DNA of 64,000 nt from Bacteroidota bacterium. GTDB taxonomy: Bacteria; Bacteroidota; Bacteroidia; Flavobacteriales_E; Vicingaceae. The notes under the pieces were generated by a model. It worked only from the letters and a program-made list of their open reading frames with translations, searched no databases and had not been told where the DNA came from. Positions 1-9,042 of the stretch are shown piece after piece (position 1 is the stretch's first letter; each line of letters opens with the position of its first letter). Position numbers and translations under genes: made by a program. The stretch spans positions 1-64,000 of the forward strand of contig JACPDX010000007.1 in assembly GCA_016183805.1 (NCBI GenBank), in the 5' to 3' direction.

Positions 1-1572
1 GCTAAGAGAAGAACGCGTACTTCTTTTGAAACTTCTCCATCAATACTATCTGGAAAGTTACCACCACAAGCTATTGAATTAGAAGAAGCAGTATTAGGAG
101 CTCTAATGTTAGAGCAAGAGGCTGTAAATACAGTGATCGACATTCTGCAACCAAAAAGTTTTTATAAAAACAATCATCAAAAGGTATTTGCGGCTATTCA
201 ACGGCTTTTTCAACGATCAGAACCCATCGATTTGCTGACAGTAACCAACGAACTTAAGCAAACAGGAGATTTAGAAATAGTTGGAGGAGCTTATTTCATT
301 TCGCAGCTCACCAACAGGGTAGCTACGGCAGCCAATATAGAAGCGCATGCTAGAATTATTTCTCAAAAATATATTCAACGGGAGTTAATTCGTATTTCTT
401 CCGAAATAATTACCGATGCTTTTGATGAAACAACCGATGTGTTCAATTTGTTGGATAAAGCCGAAGCCAATCTTTTTTCTGTTGCTGAAGGCAACTTAAA
501 AAAAGGACACGAGAGTATGTCGGAGTTGGTTAGAGGAGCCATGAAACAAATTGAAAAAGCAAAAAATAACGAAAACGGTGTTATCGGCGTTCCTTCCGGT
601 TTTACCGCTTTAGATAGAGTTACATCGGGATGGCAAAACTCTGATTTAGTAATTATTGCTGCCCGTCCTGCCATGGGAAAAACCTCTTATGTGCTTTCGT
701 TAGCTAGAAATGCAGCAGTCGATTTTAAAAAATCGGTAGCAGTGTTCTCCTTAGAGATGTCGTCGATACAATTAGTTACCCGTTTAATATCTGCCGAAGC
801 AGAAATTTCTTCAGAAAAATTAAGAAGCGGAAACTTACGTGCCGACGAAATTCAACAAATACACTCTAAAATAAACGACTTAACCAATTCCAAAATATTT
901 ATTGACGATACTGCCGGGTTATCTATTTTTGAACTTCGTGCAAAGGCTCGTCGTTTAAAAGCAAAACACGATATAGACCTTATTATTATTGATTATTTGC
1001 AATTAATGACAGGTGGGGGAGACCAAAAAAATGGAAATCGTGAGCAGGAAATTAGTATGATTTCTCGTTCGTTAAAAAGTATTACCAAAGAATTAAATAT
1101 TCCTGTTTTGGCATTATCTCAATTAAGTAGAGCTGTTGAAAGTAGAGGGGGCGATAAAAAACCACAACTTTCAGATTTACGGGAATCGGGTTCTATTGAG
1201 CAGGATGCCGATATGGTACAGTTTATTCACCGTCCGGAATATTACGGTTTACTTGAAGATGCTGATGGAAATCCAACAAGAAACGTTGCCAACATTATTA
1301 TTGCAAAACACAGAAATGGTGCTGTTTGCGATATACAATTGAAATTTGTGAACGAATTAGCTAAGTTCGAAGATTTAGACAAAGCCAACAAACAATTTGC
1401 TGAGTTGGACGGTGCTAATTTTACTACCATGCCAATTGGCGATAATTTTGATACTGAACAAACTACATACACTAAAAGATCACGAATGGACGAAATTGAC
1501 GACGATGACTCTTTTCCTGAATCGCCGAACAGCACAATAAACAACAATGATTTTGAAGAAGATCCGTTTTAA
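1..1572 (+). CDS. dnaB: replicative DNA helicase DnaB, 5' end cut by window edge
   Basis: Hexameric 5'-3' helicase that unwinds DNA at the replication fork. The reading frame is open from base 1 and encodes GKLPPQAIELEEAVLGALM at about bases 52-108, the normal DnaB N-terminal start, so the first ATG visible (106) is internal and the true start lies left of the window. The N-terminal helical domain is followed by a RecA-type ATPase: Walker A ARPAMGKTSY near 658-687, the Walker B-like IDYLQLM near 988-1008, and LSQLSRAVESRGGDKKP near 1117-1167. The acidic C-terminal tail (DEIDDDDSFPES) is the usual loosely conserved end. No inteins or frameshifts are visible. Family assignment is certain. Confidence 0.97.
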   Translation, partial: AKRRTRTSFETSPSILSGKLPPQAIELEEAVLGALMLEQEAVNTVIDILQPKSFYKNNHQKVFAAIQRLFQRSEPIDLLTVTNELKQTGDLEIVGGAYFISQLTNRVATAANIEAHARIISQKYIQRELIRISSEIITDAFDETTDVFNLLDKAEANLFSVAEGNLKKGHESMSELVRGAMKQIEKAKNNENGVIGVPSGFTALDRVTSGWQNSDLVIIAARPAMGKTSYVLSLARNAAVDFKKSVAVFSLEMSSIQLVTRLISAEAEISSEKLRSGNLRADEIQQIHSKINDLTNSKIFIDDTAGLSIFELRAKARRLKAKHDIDLIIIDYLQLMTGGGDQKNGNREQEISMISRSLKSITKELNIPVLALSQLSRAVESRGGDKKPQLSDLRESGSIEQDADMVQFIHRPEYYGLLEDADGNPTRNVANIIIAKHRNGAVCDIQLKFVNELAKFEDLDKANKQFAELDGANFTTMPIGDNFDTEQTTYTKRSRMDEIDDDDSFPESPNSTINNNDFEEDPF

Positions 1573-1575
1573 AAG

Positions 1576-1638
1576 TTCTCGCAGATTTCGCTGATACACG
1601 CAGAAAAAATCTGCGAAAATTTGCGAAATCTGCGAGAA
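1576..1638. repeat. intergenic inverted repeat, 16-bp perfect arms
   Basis: The arms TTCTCGCAGATTTCGC (1576-1591) and its exact reverse complement (1623-1638) flank a 31-base spacer that itself carries further copies of the CGCAGA/TCTGCG word. It sits directly after dnaB. It looks like the short dispersed palindromic repeats common between genes in Bacteroidota. There is no T-tract immediately after the second arm, so it is not a classical terminator, although a transcript would fold strongly. Confidence 0.75.
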
Positions 1639-1650
1639 AATAAAAAAATA

Positions 1651-2916
1651 TTGAAACTTAAATTATTCATCATAGCACTTATTGCGATGCTTTCTTTTCA
1701 GAAAGCCCAAGCCAAGTATTTGTTAATTCCGATGGATGATACTCAAAAAAATCATTTAAAAGCATACGGAATTGCCTATTGGATGCTCGAAAACAATTTA
1801 GAAATAGATTGGTTACTCAATTACCGTGGTGGAAGCTTTATGATGAAATATCTGAAACCGGTTGAAGAAGAATTAATCATCAGAGGAGTTTCGTTCGAAA
1901 TTATTGCTGATGCAAAATCGACAGCGATACTTCAACAAATTGCCGACCCAGAAGTTAATATGGACGTAGTAAAATTAGAAAAAGCTCCAAAAGTTGCTGT
2001 ATATTCGCCCAAAACTGCACAACCTTGGGATGATGCTGTAACCCTTGTATTGACTTACGCCGAAATCCCATATGAGGTGGTTTACGATACCGATATTATG
2101 GAAGAAAAATTACCGCTTTACGATTGGTTACACCTCCACCACGAAGATTTTACAGGACAGTACGGTAAATTTTATTCCAATTACAGAGGCGCAGCTTGGT
2201 ATAAAGAACAAGTTCGTTTTAACGAAGAAAATGCTACTAAATTGGGATTTACCAAAGTTTCGGAAATGAAATTGGCTGTATCTAAAAAAATAAAAGATTT
2301 TACCATGGGCGGAGGTTTTTTATTTGCCATGTGTTCGGGTACTGATGCGTTAGACATTGCTTTAGCTGCCGAAGGTATTGATATTTGTGAAAGCATGTAC
2401 GATGGCGATGGAACTACACCCAACTATAACTCAAAATTAGCTTACGATAAAACTTTTGCATTTAAAGATTTTACCTTAAAAACCAACCCGATGGAATATG
2501 AATTTTCGGATATTGATGCTACGGAAACTCATGCAAAAACTCCTCAAAATTTAGATAATTTTACGTTGTTTGATTTTTCGGCCAAGTGGGACATTGTACC
2601 TACCATGCTTTGTCAAAACCACGAAACCTTAATTAAAGGTTTTTTTGGACAAACCACCGCTTACAACAAACAGTTTATAAAATCGAGCACCTTGATAATG
2701 GGAGAAAACAAAGCCTTAAATTCTGCTCGCTACATACACGGTGAAATGGGCAAAGGTACTTGGACTTTTTATGGCGGACACGACCCTGAGGACTACCGCC
2801 ACATGGTAGGCGACCCTCCAACCGATTTAAATCTACACCCCAACTCACCTGGCTACCGATTGATTTTGAACAACATTTTGTTTCCAGCTGCTAAGAAAAA
2901 GAAACAGAAGACTTAG
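1651..2916 (+). CDS. secreted conserved Bacteroidota protein of unknown function
   Basis: The frame is open from TTG 1621, but that codon lies inside the preceding inverted repeat. TTG 1651 is preferred because it gives a clean signal peptide (KLKLFIIALIAMLSFQKAQA); ATG 1687 would delete most of it. The mature protein starts KYLLIPMDDTQKNHLKAYG and is about 400 residues. From memory, database records of this family are often named asparagine synthetase B, but no glutamine-hydrolase or synthetase motif is visible, so that name should not be used for function. A glycine-rich stretch with MGGGFLFAMCSGTDALDIAL near 2305-2365 resembles a ligand-binding loop. The protein is probably periplasmic or exported. 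It stands alone, with a minus-strand gene downstream. Confidence 0.75.
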   Translation: MKLKLFIIALIAMLSFQKAQAKYLLIPMDDTQKNHLKAYGIAYWMLENNLEIDWLLNYRGGSFMMKYLKPVEEELIIRGVSFEIIADAKSTAILQQIADPEVNMDVVKLEKAPKVAVYSPKTAQPWDDAVTLVLTYAEIPYEVVYDTDIMEEKLPLYDWLHLHHEDFTGQYGKFYSNYRGAAWYKEQVRFNEENATKLGFTKVSEMKLAVSKKIKDFTMGGGFLFAMCSGTDALDIALAAEGIDICESMYDGDGTTPNYNSKLAYDKTFAFKDFTLKTNPMEYEFSDIDATETHAKTPQNLDNFTLFDFSAKWDIVPTMLCQNHETLIKGFFGQTTAYNKQFIKSSTLIMGENKALNSARYIHGEMGKGTWTFYGGHDPEDYRHMVGDPPTDLNLHPNSPGYRLILNNILFPAAKKKKQKT

Positions 2917-2933
2917 TGTTTAATTAAAATTAA

Positions 2934-3365
2934 CTACCAATACAACTTAACCAGAGGCAATACAAACGACCAAAAAACTACTGATAAAATTAAAATAGGA
3001 ACGGTTGATTTTTTATTCATATAAAATCGCGAAGCTAAAAAACTACCGATAGGTATCGAAAAAAAGATGGGCATTAAAAAAGCAATACCATAAATTCCAT
3101 ACTTAGTTTTTATATTGACGATGGTTCGGTTTTGTTTGGTAAACATTTTTCGAGGTTTTTTTCTTCTCAATAATCGGTTGATGAATTGGTTTACCCAAGC
3201 ACTAAAATAGTAAAATACAAAAACGCCTATAGTTCCACCAGCAATCAAGATCAATACGGTTTGGTAATAAGGATAGCCTTTATCTATCAGCAAATATCCG
3301 GCAGCAAATAAAAATTTGATGGCTGCAAAAACCAATAATAAACCTATTTCAATTATCGAATCCAT
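2934..3365 (-). CDS. small integral membrane protein
   Basis: 143 residues with three or four hydrophobic helices: about residues 5-25, 35-58, 90-110 and 120-140. A basic cytoplasmic loop lies between (RRKKPRKMFTKQNR, about 66-80). The segment GIAFLMPIFFSIPIGSFLASRF loosely recalls small multidrug-export-type membrane proteins (PF06695), but the match is only by eye. ATG 3365 is the only sensible start. It converges on the preceding secreted-protein gene with an 17-base gap. Function not recognised. Confidence 0.7.
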   Translation of the reverse strand: MDSIIEIGLLLVFAAIKFLFAAGYLLIDKGYPYYQTVLILIAGGTIGVFVFYYFSAWVNQFINRLLRRKKPRKMFTKQNRTIVNIKTKYGIYGIAFLMPIFFSIPIGSFLASRFYMNKKSTVPILILSVVFWSFVLPLVKLYW

Positions 3366-3398
3366 GTTTGGAATTGTTCATGCAAAGGTAAGTAAAAT

Positions 3399-3422
3399 AC
3401 ATATATAAAATTTTATATATGT
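3399..3422. promoter_or_regulatory. 24-bp perfect AT-rich palindrome upstream of the membrane protein gene
   Basis: Bases 3399-3422 read ACATATATAAAA followed immediately by its exact reverse complement. It lies about 45 bases upstream of the ATG at 3365 on the minus strand, where an operator or promoter would be expected. The sequence contains only A/T apart from the outermost C and G, so chance is not excluded. Confidence 0.35.
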
Positions 3423-3492
3423 TGAGAAATTATTTTTTATTTGCACAAAGCCTTTTAAAGAGGGTTATCGGGAGTAATAACAAGAGTGATGT

Positions 3493-4143
3493 TTATTCTT
3501 TCGAACCAAACGCTAAATCACCTGCATCACCTAAACCGGGAACAATGTATGATTGAGCGGTCAATTCTTCGTCAATTGCACCCACCCAAATGGTAGTATT
3601 TTCAGGCAGAAAACGTTGAACATAATCTAAACCCATTGAACTTGCAATTAAAATTACGACGTGCATTTTTTTTGGAATTCCTTTTTGCAATAAGGCTTTG
3701 TAAGTCACTACTATAGAAGCTCCGGAAGCCAACATAGGATCTGATAATATGATGGTTCTATCGGTTAAATCCGGACTGGCCAAATATTCCAATTCAATAT
3801 CAAAAGTTCCATTTTTATGATGTCTTCGGTAGGCTGATACAAAAGCATTATCGGCTTTATCAAAATAATTAAGCAAACCTTGATGAAGAGGTAAACCTGC
3901 TCTTAAAATAGTAGATAAAATAGGTTGTTCTTTAATTAATGAAATAGTTGAGGTTCCTAGTGGAGTGGTAATTTCTTTACTTTCAAAATCTAATTTCTTA
4001 CTGATTTCATAAGCAAATACTTCGCCCAAACGCTCGCAATTTCTTCTAAAACGCATGCTGTCTTTTTGAATATTTTCATCTCTAATTTCAGCAATAAACT
4101 GATTAAAAATTGAATTTTGTGAGCCAAGGTTTATTATTTCCAT
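3493..4143 (-). CDS. upp: uracil phosphoribosyltransferase
   Basis: Converts uracil plus PRPP to UMP in pyrimidine salvage; a cytosolic, usually GTP-activated enzyme. 216 residues, normal for the family. Visible landmarks are the substrate region ILRAGLPLHQGLLNYF (about residues 80-95), the PRPP-binding loop LSDPMLASGAS (about 133-143) and the C-terminal uracil-binding segment YIVPGLGDAGDLAFGS. ATG 4143 begins MEIINLGSQNS, matching Bacteroidota homologues. It appears monocistronic, with 66 bases separating it from the deacetylase gene upstream, which is on the same strand. Confidence 0.95.
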   Translation of the reverse strand: MEIINLGSQNSIFNQFIAEIRDENIQKDSMRFRRNCERLGEVFAYEISKKLDFESKEITTPLGTSTISLIKEQPILSTILRAGLPLHQGLLNYFDKADNAFVSAYRRHHKNGTFDIELEYLASPDLTDRTIILSDPMLASGASIVVTYKALLQKGIPKKMHVVILIASSMGLDYVQRFLPENTTIWVGAIDEELTAQSYIVPGLGDAGDLAFGSKE

Positions 4144-4209
4144 TTTTGATTAGTTTAAAGTTAATATGGTTAGAAGTTTAGAGTTTGTCAAATTTACACA
4201 TTGTTACAT

Positions 4210-5508
4210 TTACACATTTACATATTTACACATTGTTACATAAACTTCTTTCCAGCCTTCCCAAATGCCTTCGTCGGATAACGATTCGTTGTGCCACACG
4301 CTAATAAATGTTCCGTTTACTGATTTTACCACATCAATCAATTCGTTAATTTCTTTGATAGCTTCTTGCGGAGAAGACTTTAGGTAATATTTAAAGGTGG
4401 CTTCCATTACTGCAAATGGAAATATTTTTAAATCAGTTTGAGATTCTGTATCTAAATCATAGAAATAAAAAGGCGAACAAATACTTGCTCTAAAACCAAC
4501 CTGACCGGAATATCCCATGGTAAAATCTTCAAAAATATCGTTGTCGATTAAATTACGATAGGTTAATGGCAGTGTAAGTTTTAAAAAATGCTGGCGACTT
4601 TTCTTTACATCGCGGTGGGTAATTTTTTTTAATCGATTGATTTCTTTCACTAAAATACTTACATCGCTATTCGAAGCATAAGAAGGATGAATACCTACTT
4701 CATAATAATCAGCTAAAGACTTAATTAACGACTGAAATTTTTCATTTTTTACGGTAATGTTTTTGTCGTTTACACCATAATCGCCCAACAAGAAAAAGTA
4801 AATGGGTTTAATGTTATATTTTTTGTGAATTTCAAATTGTTCGTCGTAAGTATCATAAGGGTCGTGAGCCATATTTAACAATACTTTTAAGCGATGTTTA
4901 AAGTCGTTACTACTAATCAAAGCATATAACAAACCTGCCGTTATTCTTAAAACACCTTTGTGTTTATAAGCATAAGCATTATCAATATCAATGGTAGAAA
5001 TGTAGTTGAATTTTTTTTCAGGAAAAACAAATTGCGGATAATAGGATTTAACAATTGCAGCAATTTCGTTGGCCCAAATGTTTATAATTGGTTTTTTCAA
5101 AAATTTTTGCTGAAATGCTAAACTTTCTTTGGCTGTAAATCGATCAAATTGATCGCGAATTTGAGGCAAATATTCTTCGTAGCGAGTAACCAAATAAAAG
5201 CTTGCAGCAAAAACATCAAACGGCATGGCTGAATCTGAACTAACTCTAAAAAAGCATTTGTTGTTGTTGTGTTCAAACAGTTCTATTTCTTGTTCTTTAA
5301 TTCCGTTTTCAAACAACAAATACGACGACTTAAAAAATATTCCGGTTTCTGTTTTGTGGTTGCTGTAGTTTATTTTTGGAAATGTGCTGCTTTCAAATTT
5401 GGTTTTATTGTCGGTAAAAGTTACGTCAGTTTTTAAAACATCCTTAAAAATTAACCTAAAGATGTATTTGGTTCGATGTGTTATTTTATGTGAATAAACT
5501 AAAACCAT
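4210..5508 (-). CDS. polysaccharide deacetylase-like protein (DUF7033-type N-terminus)
   Basis: 432 residues. The C-terminal half looks like a NodB-type deacetylase fold: ISTIDIDNAYAYKHKG (about 164-179) has the metal-binding Asp pair position, FFLLGDYGVNDKN (about 238-250) fits a core strand, and VGIHPSYASNSD (about 271-282) fits the His motif. Bacteroidota homologues are annotated as polysaccharide deacetylase family proteins with an extra N-terminal domain. There is no signal peptide, so it is probably cytoplasmic. Its ATG (5508) directly follows the radC stop codon (5511-5509) with no intervening base, so the two are almost certainly co-transcribed and translationally coupled. The substrate is unknown. 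Confidence 0.8.
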   Translation of the reverse strand: MVLVYSHKITHRTKYIFRLIFKDVLKTDVTFTDNKTKFESSTFPKINYSNHKTETGIFFKSSYLLFENGIKEQEIELFEHNNNKCFFRVSSDSAMPFDVFAASFYLVTRYEEYLPQIRDQFDRFTAKESLAFQQKFLKKPIINIWANEIAAIVKSYYPQFVFPEKKFNYISTIDIDNAYAYKHKGVLRITAGLLYALISSNDFKHRLKVLLNMAHDPYDTYDEQFEIHKKYNIKPIYFFLLGDYGVNDKNITVKNEKFQSLIKSLADYYEVGIHPSYASNSDVSILVKEINRLKKITHRDVKKSRQHFLKLTLPLTYRNLIDNDIFEDFTMGYSGQVGFRASICSPFYFYDLDTESQTDLKIFPFAVMEATFKYYLKSSPQEAIKEINELIDVVKSVNGTFISVWHNESLSDEGIWEGWKEVYVTMCKYVNV

Positions 5509-6201
5509 TTACAACAAATTTTCATCTGCAAAGCTAAAATAATTATTGTTACCAACGATGATATGATCGACAACTGGTGTATCCATTAATAGTCCAATTT
5601 CTTTCAATTTTTTTGTGAGTTTGATGTCTGCTTCACTTGGTTTTAGGTTGCCCGACGGATGGTTGTGGCATAAAATAACAGACGAAGCCAACAAATTTAC
5701 TGCATTTTTAAAAATAATTTTTCCGTCGGCTACAGTTCCTGTAACACCACCTTTACTGATGTTTTCACGTTTGATAATTTCGTTTTTGCGGGTGAGATAC
5801 AGCACCCAAAACTCTTCGTGAGGCAGGTCGCTCAACACATCGTTGATAGATTCGTAAGCATTTTTGCTTGAACCAATTTTTATCTTTTTTTCTTCAATAC
5901 TTTCTTTTCTTCGCCTGCCCAGCTCCAAAGCAGCTGCAATGGTAATGGCTTTGGCTTCGCCAATGCCGTTAAATTGCATTAAATCATTTAAATTAAGTTT
6001 TGCCAGTTGGTTAAGGTCATTGTTAACCGAAGCCAATATTTTTTTGGATAATTCTACCGCTGTTTCGGTTTTGTTGCCCGAACCAATTAAAATGGCAATC
6101 AACTCGGCATCCGACAACGCATTTTTACCTTTTAACAACAGTTTTTCTCGAGGACGGTCTTCCTCAGCCCATTGTTTAATGTTTAGTTTTTCGGGTTGCA
6201 T
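5509..6201 (-). CDS. radC: RadC family JAB-domain protein
   Basis: 230 residues. The N-terminal helix-hairpin-helix region (NDLMQFNGIGEAKAITIAAALELGRR-like, about 65-95) precedes a JAB/MPN metalloprotease-like domain with the HNHPSGNLKPSEADI motif (about 178-193), the classical zinc-binding HxHPSG. ATG 6201 gives the canonical start MQPEKLNIKQWAEEDRPREK. RadC was historically linked to DNA repair, but its cellular role is unsettled. It abuts the deacetylase gene downstream and diverges from radA, with a gap of about 80 bases that must hold both promoters. Confidence 0.95.
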   Translation of the reverse strand: MQPEKLNIKQWAEEDRPREKLLLKGKNALSDAELIAILIGSGNKTETAVELSKKILASVNNDLNQLAKLNLNDLMQFNGIGEAKAITIAAALELGRRRKESIEEKKIKIGSSKNAYESINDVLSDLPHEEFWVLYLTRKNEIIKRENISKGGVTGTVADGKIIFKNAVNLLASSVILCHNHPSGNLKPSEADIKLTKKLKEIGLLMDTPVVDHIIVGNNNYFSFADENLL

Positions 6202-6280
6202 GGGGTAAAGATAGGAATAAGTAAAACTAGTTTTATTGAAACCGATGTTTTTGTTTAACTTGGCAACTTAAATTTTTACT

Positions 6281-7654
6281 GTGGCAAAGTCCAATTTAAA
6301 AACAGCTTTTTTTTGTCAGAATTGTGGAGCACAATATCCAAAATGGATAGGAAAGTGTAATGCTTGTAACCAGTGGAACACCATTGCCGAAGAAGTAATT
6401 TCAAAACCAGAAAAATCGGATTTTAGCACAGCTTTTAACATCACTAAAACCAATAAACCTACACTTATTGAAGATATTGAAATGGCAGATGTTCCTCGAA
6501 TTAAACTTCCGGGAACAGAGTTGAACAGGGTGTTGGGCGGTGGTTTAGTGCCGGGTTCGTTGGTGCTTTTTGGTGGTGATCCCGGTATCGGCAAATCTAC
6601 CTTGATGCTGCAGATGGCATTGCGGTTGAAAGGCAAAAAAACCTTGTATGTTTCGGGTGAAGAAAGCGAACAGCAAATTAAAATGCGTGCCGAACGTATT
6701 GGTAATAAAAATCCAGATTGCTACATTTTAACAGAAACATCCACGCAACATATTTTTCATCACATCAAGGAATTAAAGCCTGATGTATTGGTCATAGATT
6801 CGATACAAACCTTACAAACTTCAAGTATTGATTCGTCGCCGGGAAGCATTTCTCAGGTTCGGGAATGTACCGCTGAGTTGCTCAAGTTTGCCAAAGAAAC
6901 TCATACGCCTGTATTTTTGGTAGGTCACATTACCAAAGACGGCACCATTGCCGGGCCAAAAATTTTGGAACACATGGTTGATGTGGTGTTGCAGTTTGAG
7001 GGAGATCGAAACCATATTTATCGTTTGTTGCGTTCCATCAAAAACCGTTTTGGTTCAACCAATGAATTGGGTATTTACGAAATGTATGGCGAAGGATTAA
7101 AAGAGGTAGAAAATCCGTCAGAAATATTAATCAGCAACAAAGAAGAACAATTGAGTGGCTCGGCAATTTCTGCCACTATGGAAGGAAACCGACCGTTGTT
7201 GATTGAAGTTCAGGCATTGGTAAGTACCGCAGCGTATGGAAATCCACAACGTTCGTCAACAGGCTTTGATAGCCGTAGGTTAAACATGTTGTTGGCAGTA
7301 TTAGAAAAACGCTGTGGATTTAGATTGTCACAAAAAGACGTGTTTTTAAACATTGCCGGAGGTATAAAAGTGGACGACCCAGCTATAGATTTGGCGGTGA
7401 TTAGTGCAGTTTTATCAAGTGGTGAAGATTTGTTTATTCCTTCAACCGTATGTTTTGCAGCTGAGGTTGGTTTGAGTGGAGAAATTCGTCCGGTAAGTAG
7501 AATTGATCAACGCATTTCGGAAGCTGAAAAATTAGGTTTTGAACGTATTTTTATTTCTAAATACAACCAAAAAGGACTAAATCTCAAGAATCATAAAATT
7601 CAAGTGATTTTTGTTTCCAGGGTTGACGAGGTATTTACAGCTTTGTTTGGGTAG
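6281..7654 (+). CDS. radA: DNA repair protein RadA (Sms)
   Basis: Branch-migration helicase acting in recombinational repair. 457 residues starting with GTG 6281 (MAKSNLKTAFFCQNCGAQ). The order of parts is the N-terminal zinc finger CQNCGAQYPKWIGKCNAC (about 12-29), the RecA-like ATPase with Walker A GGDPGIGKST (about 97-106), the RadA-specific KNRFG motif near 7042-7056, and a C-terminal Lon-protease-like domain (about 290-457) without an obvious catalytic Ser-Lys pair. Complete and typical. It converges with the anti-sigma gene; a terminator-like repeat separates them. Confidence 0.97.
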   Translation: MAKSNLKTAFFCQNCGAQYPKWIGKCNACNQWNTIAEEVISKPEKSDFSTAFNITKTNKPTLIEDIEMADVPRIKLPGTELNRVLGGGLVPGSLVLFGGDPGIGKSTLMLQMALRLKGKKTLYVSGEESEQQIKMRAERIGNKNPDCYILTETSTQHIFHHIKELKPDVLVIDSIQTLQTSSIDSSPGSISQVRECTAELLKFAKETHTPVFLVGHITKDGTIAGPKILEHMVDVVLQFEGDRNHIYRLLRSIKNRFGSTNELGIYEMYGEGLKEVENPSEILISNKEEQLSGSAISATMEGNRPLLIEVQALVSTAAYGNPQRSSTGFDSRRLNMLLAVLEKRCGFRLSQKDVFLNIAGGIKVDDPAIDLAVISAVLSSGEDLFIPSTVCFAAEVGLSGEIRPVSRIDQRISEAEKLGFERIFISKYNQKGLNLKNHKIQVIFVSRVDEVFTALFG

Positions 7655-7680
7655 TAGCTTTTTCCGTCATTGCGGACTTG

Positions 7681-7730
7681 ACCCACAATCTAAAAAAAAG
7701 ATGGCGGGTCAAGCCCGCCATGATGTGGGT
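7681..7730 (-). terminator. nested inverted repeat and terminator between radA and the anti-sigma gene
   Basis: The outer arms ACCCACA (7681-7687) and TGTGGGT (7724-7730) enclose an inner hairpin GGCGGG (7703-7708) / CCCGCC (7714-7719). Read on the minus strand, the inner hairpin is followed within a few bases by a run of eight T (complement of 7692-7699), as expected for an intrinsic terminator of the minus-strand gene. GTCATTGCGGACTTGACCC at 7666-7684 is the partner of a dispersed GC-richer repeat type common in these genomes. Confidence 0.6.
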
Positions 7731-9001
7731 TATTCCAACTCTTTCAATTTATCTTCTGCTTTTTTGCTAAAAGGATTATTAACATAGGTTAATTCGTTCA
7801 ATAATTTTTTGGCAGCAGTTATATCTTTTAATTCAATTAAACAAAGGGCTTTATACCATTTAGCTTCGTACGTTTTTGTAGTAGTTGGAGACTCAGCGAG
7901 TATTAAATCAAAGTTTTGAATGGCTTCGGTATATTTTTTTGCATTAAAATCAGCAATACCATCGGTTAATGCACTTCTTGAATTTGTGGTTGAACCAGTT
8001 GCTAAACCCCCTGACGCTTCAGAAAACGAAACCGTTTCGTTTGTAGAAATGTTATCATTACGTGAAATAGTTTCTCGCTCAAGTTTTTCCTCAGTATCTT
8101 TATCAGTAGAATTTTTTAATTCATCACTTACCGAAACGGAACTTGGAGCTTCCATGGCTTTTTTTGCACGTTGCTTGGTATCGATAGATTTTTTTTCTTT
8201 TTCTTTATCAGCACTTACTACTTTATTTGGTGCCTGATTTTTTGCCAGTTGGTCAAAATTGGCATCACTTTTCGTCCCTCCACGATAGCTATCGGAATCT
8301 ATACGGGATTCTTTTAATACGGTTTTATCTTGAGTAACTGTACTTTCTATATCCATTAAGGCATCGTCCGATTCAGCCAATTCTGTTTTATAAGTACTTC
8401 CTGATGTTGTAATAGTATTTGGTGATACAGCCTGTTGGGAAACATATCCTTGGGCTTCTTTTTTTGAAACGTCACTATCTTTATTTTTTTCATCTGCAAA
8501 ACGATAATAATCACTTGCTTTTTCATCTGCTTTTGCTTCGGTTCTATCTTCTTCAATAACGGTAATTTTATCGCCTTCCGGTTCTTTTTGCTCCTGTAAT
8601 TGCTCTTCTTGAGGAGCTAACATAGGCTCCATATTTTTAATGGGTTCTTGATAGGAGATTTCGTTTTCTTTTAGTTGGACCACTTCATTAAAATTAGTAA
8701 TGGTATAATATCCTCCAACAGCAATAAATAACACTGATGCGGCTACCAATATAATCCGGGCAAAAGGTATTGTTTTTTGATGAGTTCGTGTAGTGATTTT
8801 ATGGTCGATATTAAAAAGCACAGAAGAATTTTTAGCGTATTTCAATCCTTCCAAGGCTTCGCTACAAAAATCACAATCAATAAGGTGTTTTTGTACCTCA
8901 TGAAGCTCTTTTTGTGAAAGTTGTTTATTGATAAACTTTAACATAGTTTCCTTTGAGATGCAAGTCGTTGTCGAAAATATGTGATTCTGTAAGTTTTTCA
9001 T
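7730..9001 (-). CDS. anti-sigma-factor-like protein: zinc finger, TM helix, TPR
   Basis: 423 residues. The N-terminus carries a zf-HC2-like HxxxCxxC motif (HLIDCDFCSEAL, about 40-51), characteristic of anti-sigma factors that hold an ECF sigma factor in the cytosol. One transmembrane helix follows (ARIILVAASVLFIAVGGYYTI, about 82-102). A long charged, low-complexity Lys/Glu/Ser-rich periplasmic linker (about 110-330) leads to a C-terminal TPR-like region (about 340-423, AIQNFDLILAESP, AKWYKALCLIEL). The sigma factor gene lies immediately upstream with a 41-base gap, supporting a sigma/anti-sigma pair. The signal sensed is unknown. Confidence 0.82.
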   Translation of the reverse strand: MKNLQNHIFSTTTCISKETMLKFINKQLSQKELHEVQKHLIDCDFCSEALEGLKYAKNSSVLFNIDHKITTRTHQKTIPFARIILVAASVLFIAVGGYYTITNFNEVVQLKENEISYQEPIKNMEPMLAPQEEQLQEQKEPEGDKITVIEEDRTEAKADEKASDYYRFADEKNKDSDVSKKEAQGYVSQQAVSPNTITTSGSTYKTELAESDDALMDIESTVTQDKTVLKESRIDSDSYRGGTKSDANFDQLAKNQAPNKVVSADKEKEKKSIDTKQRAKKAMEAPSSVSVSDELKNSTDKDTEEKLERETISRNDNISTNETVSFSEASGGLATGSTTNSRSALTDGIADFNAKKYTEAIQNFDLILAESPTTTKTYEAKWYKALCLIELKDITAAKKLLNELTYVNNPFSKKAEDKLKELE

Positions 9002-9042
9002 TTTTTTAATTGTAATTCATCTGTAATTGTTGTTGTTATCTG

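Noticed and set aside
5615-6208. plus-strand open frames over radC
   Set aside because: Antisense shadows of radC without family resemblance.
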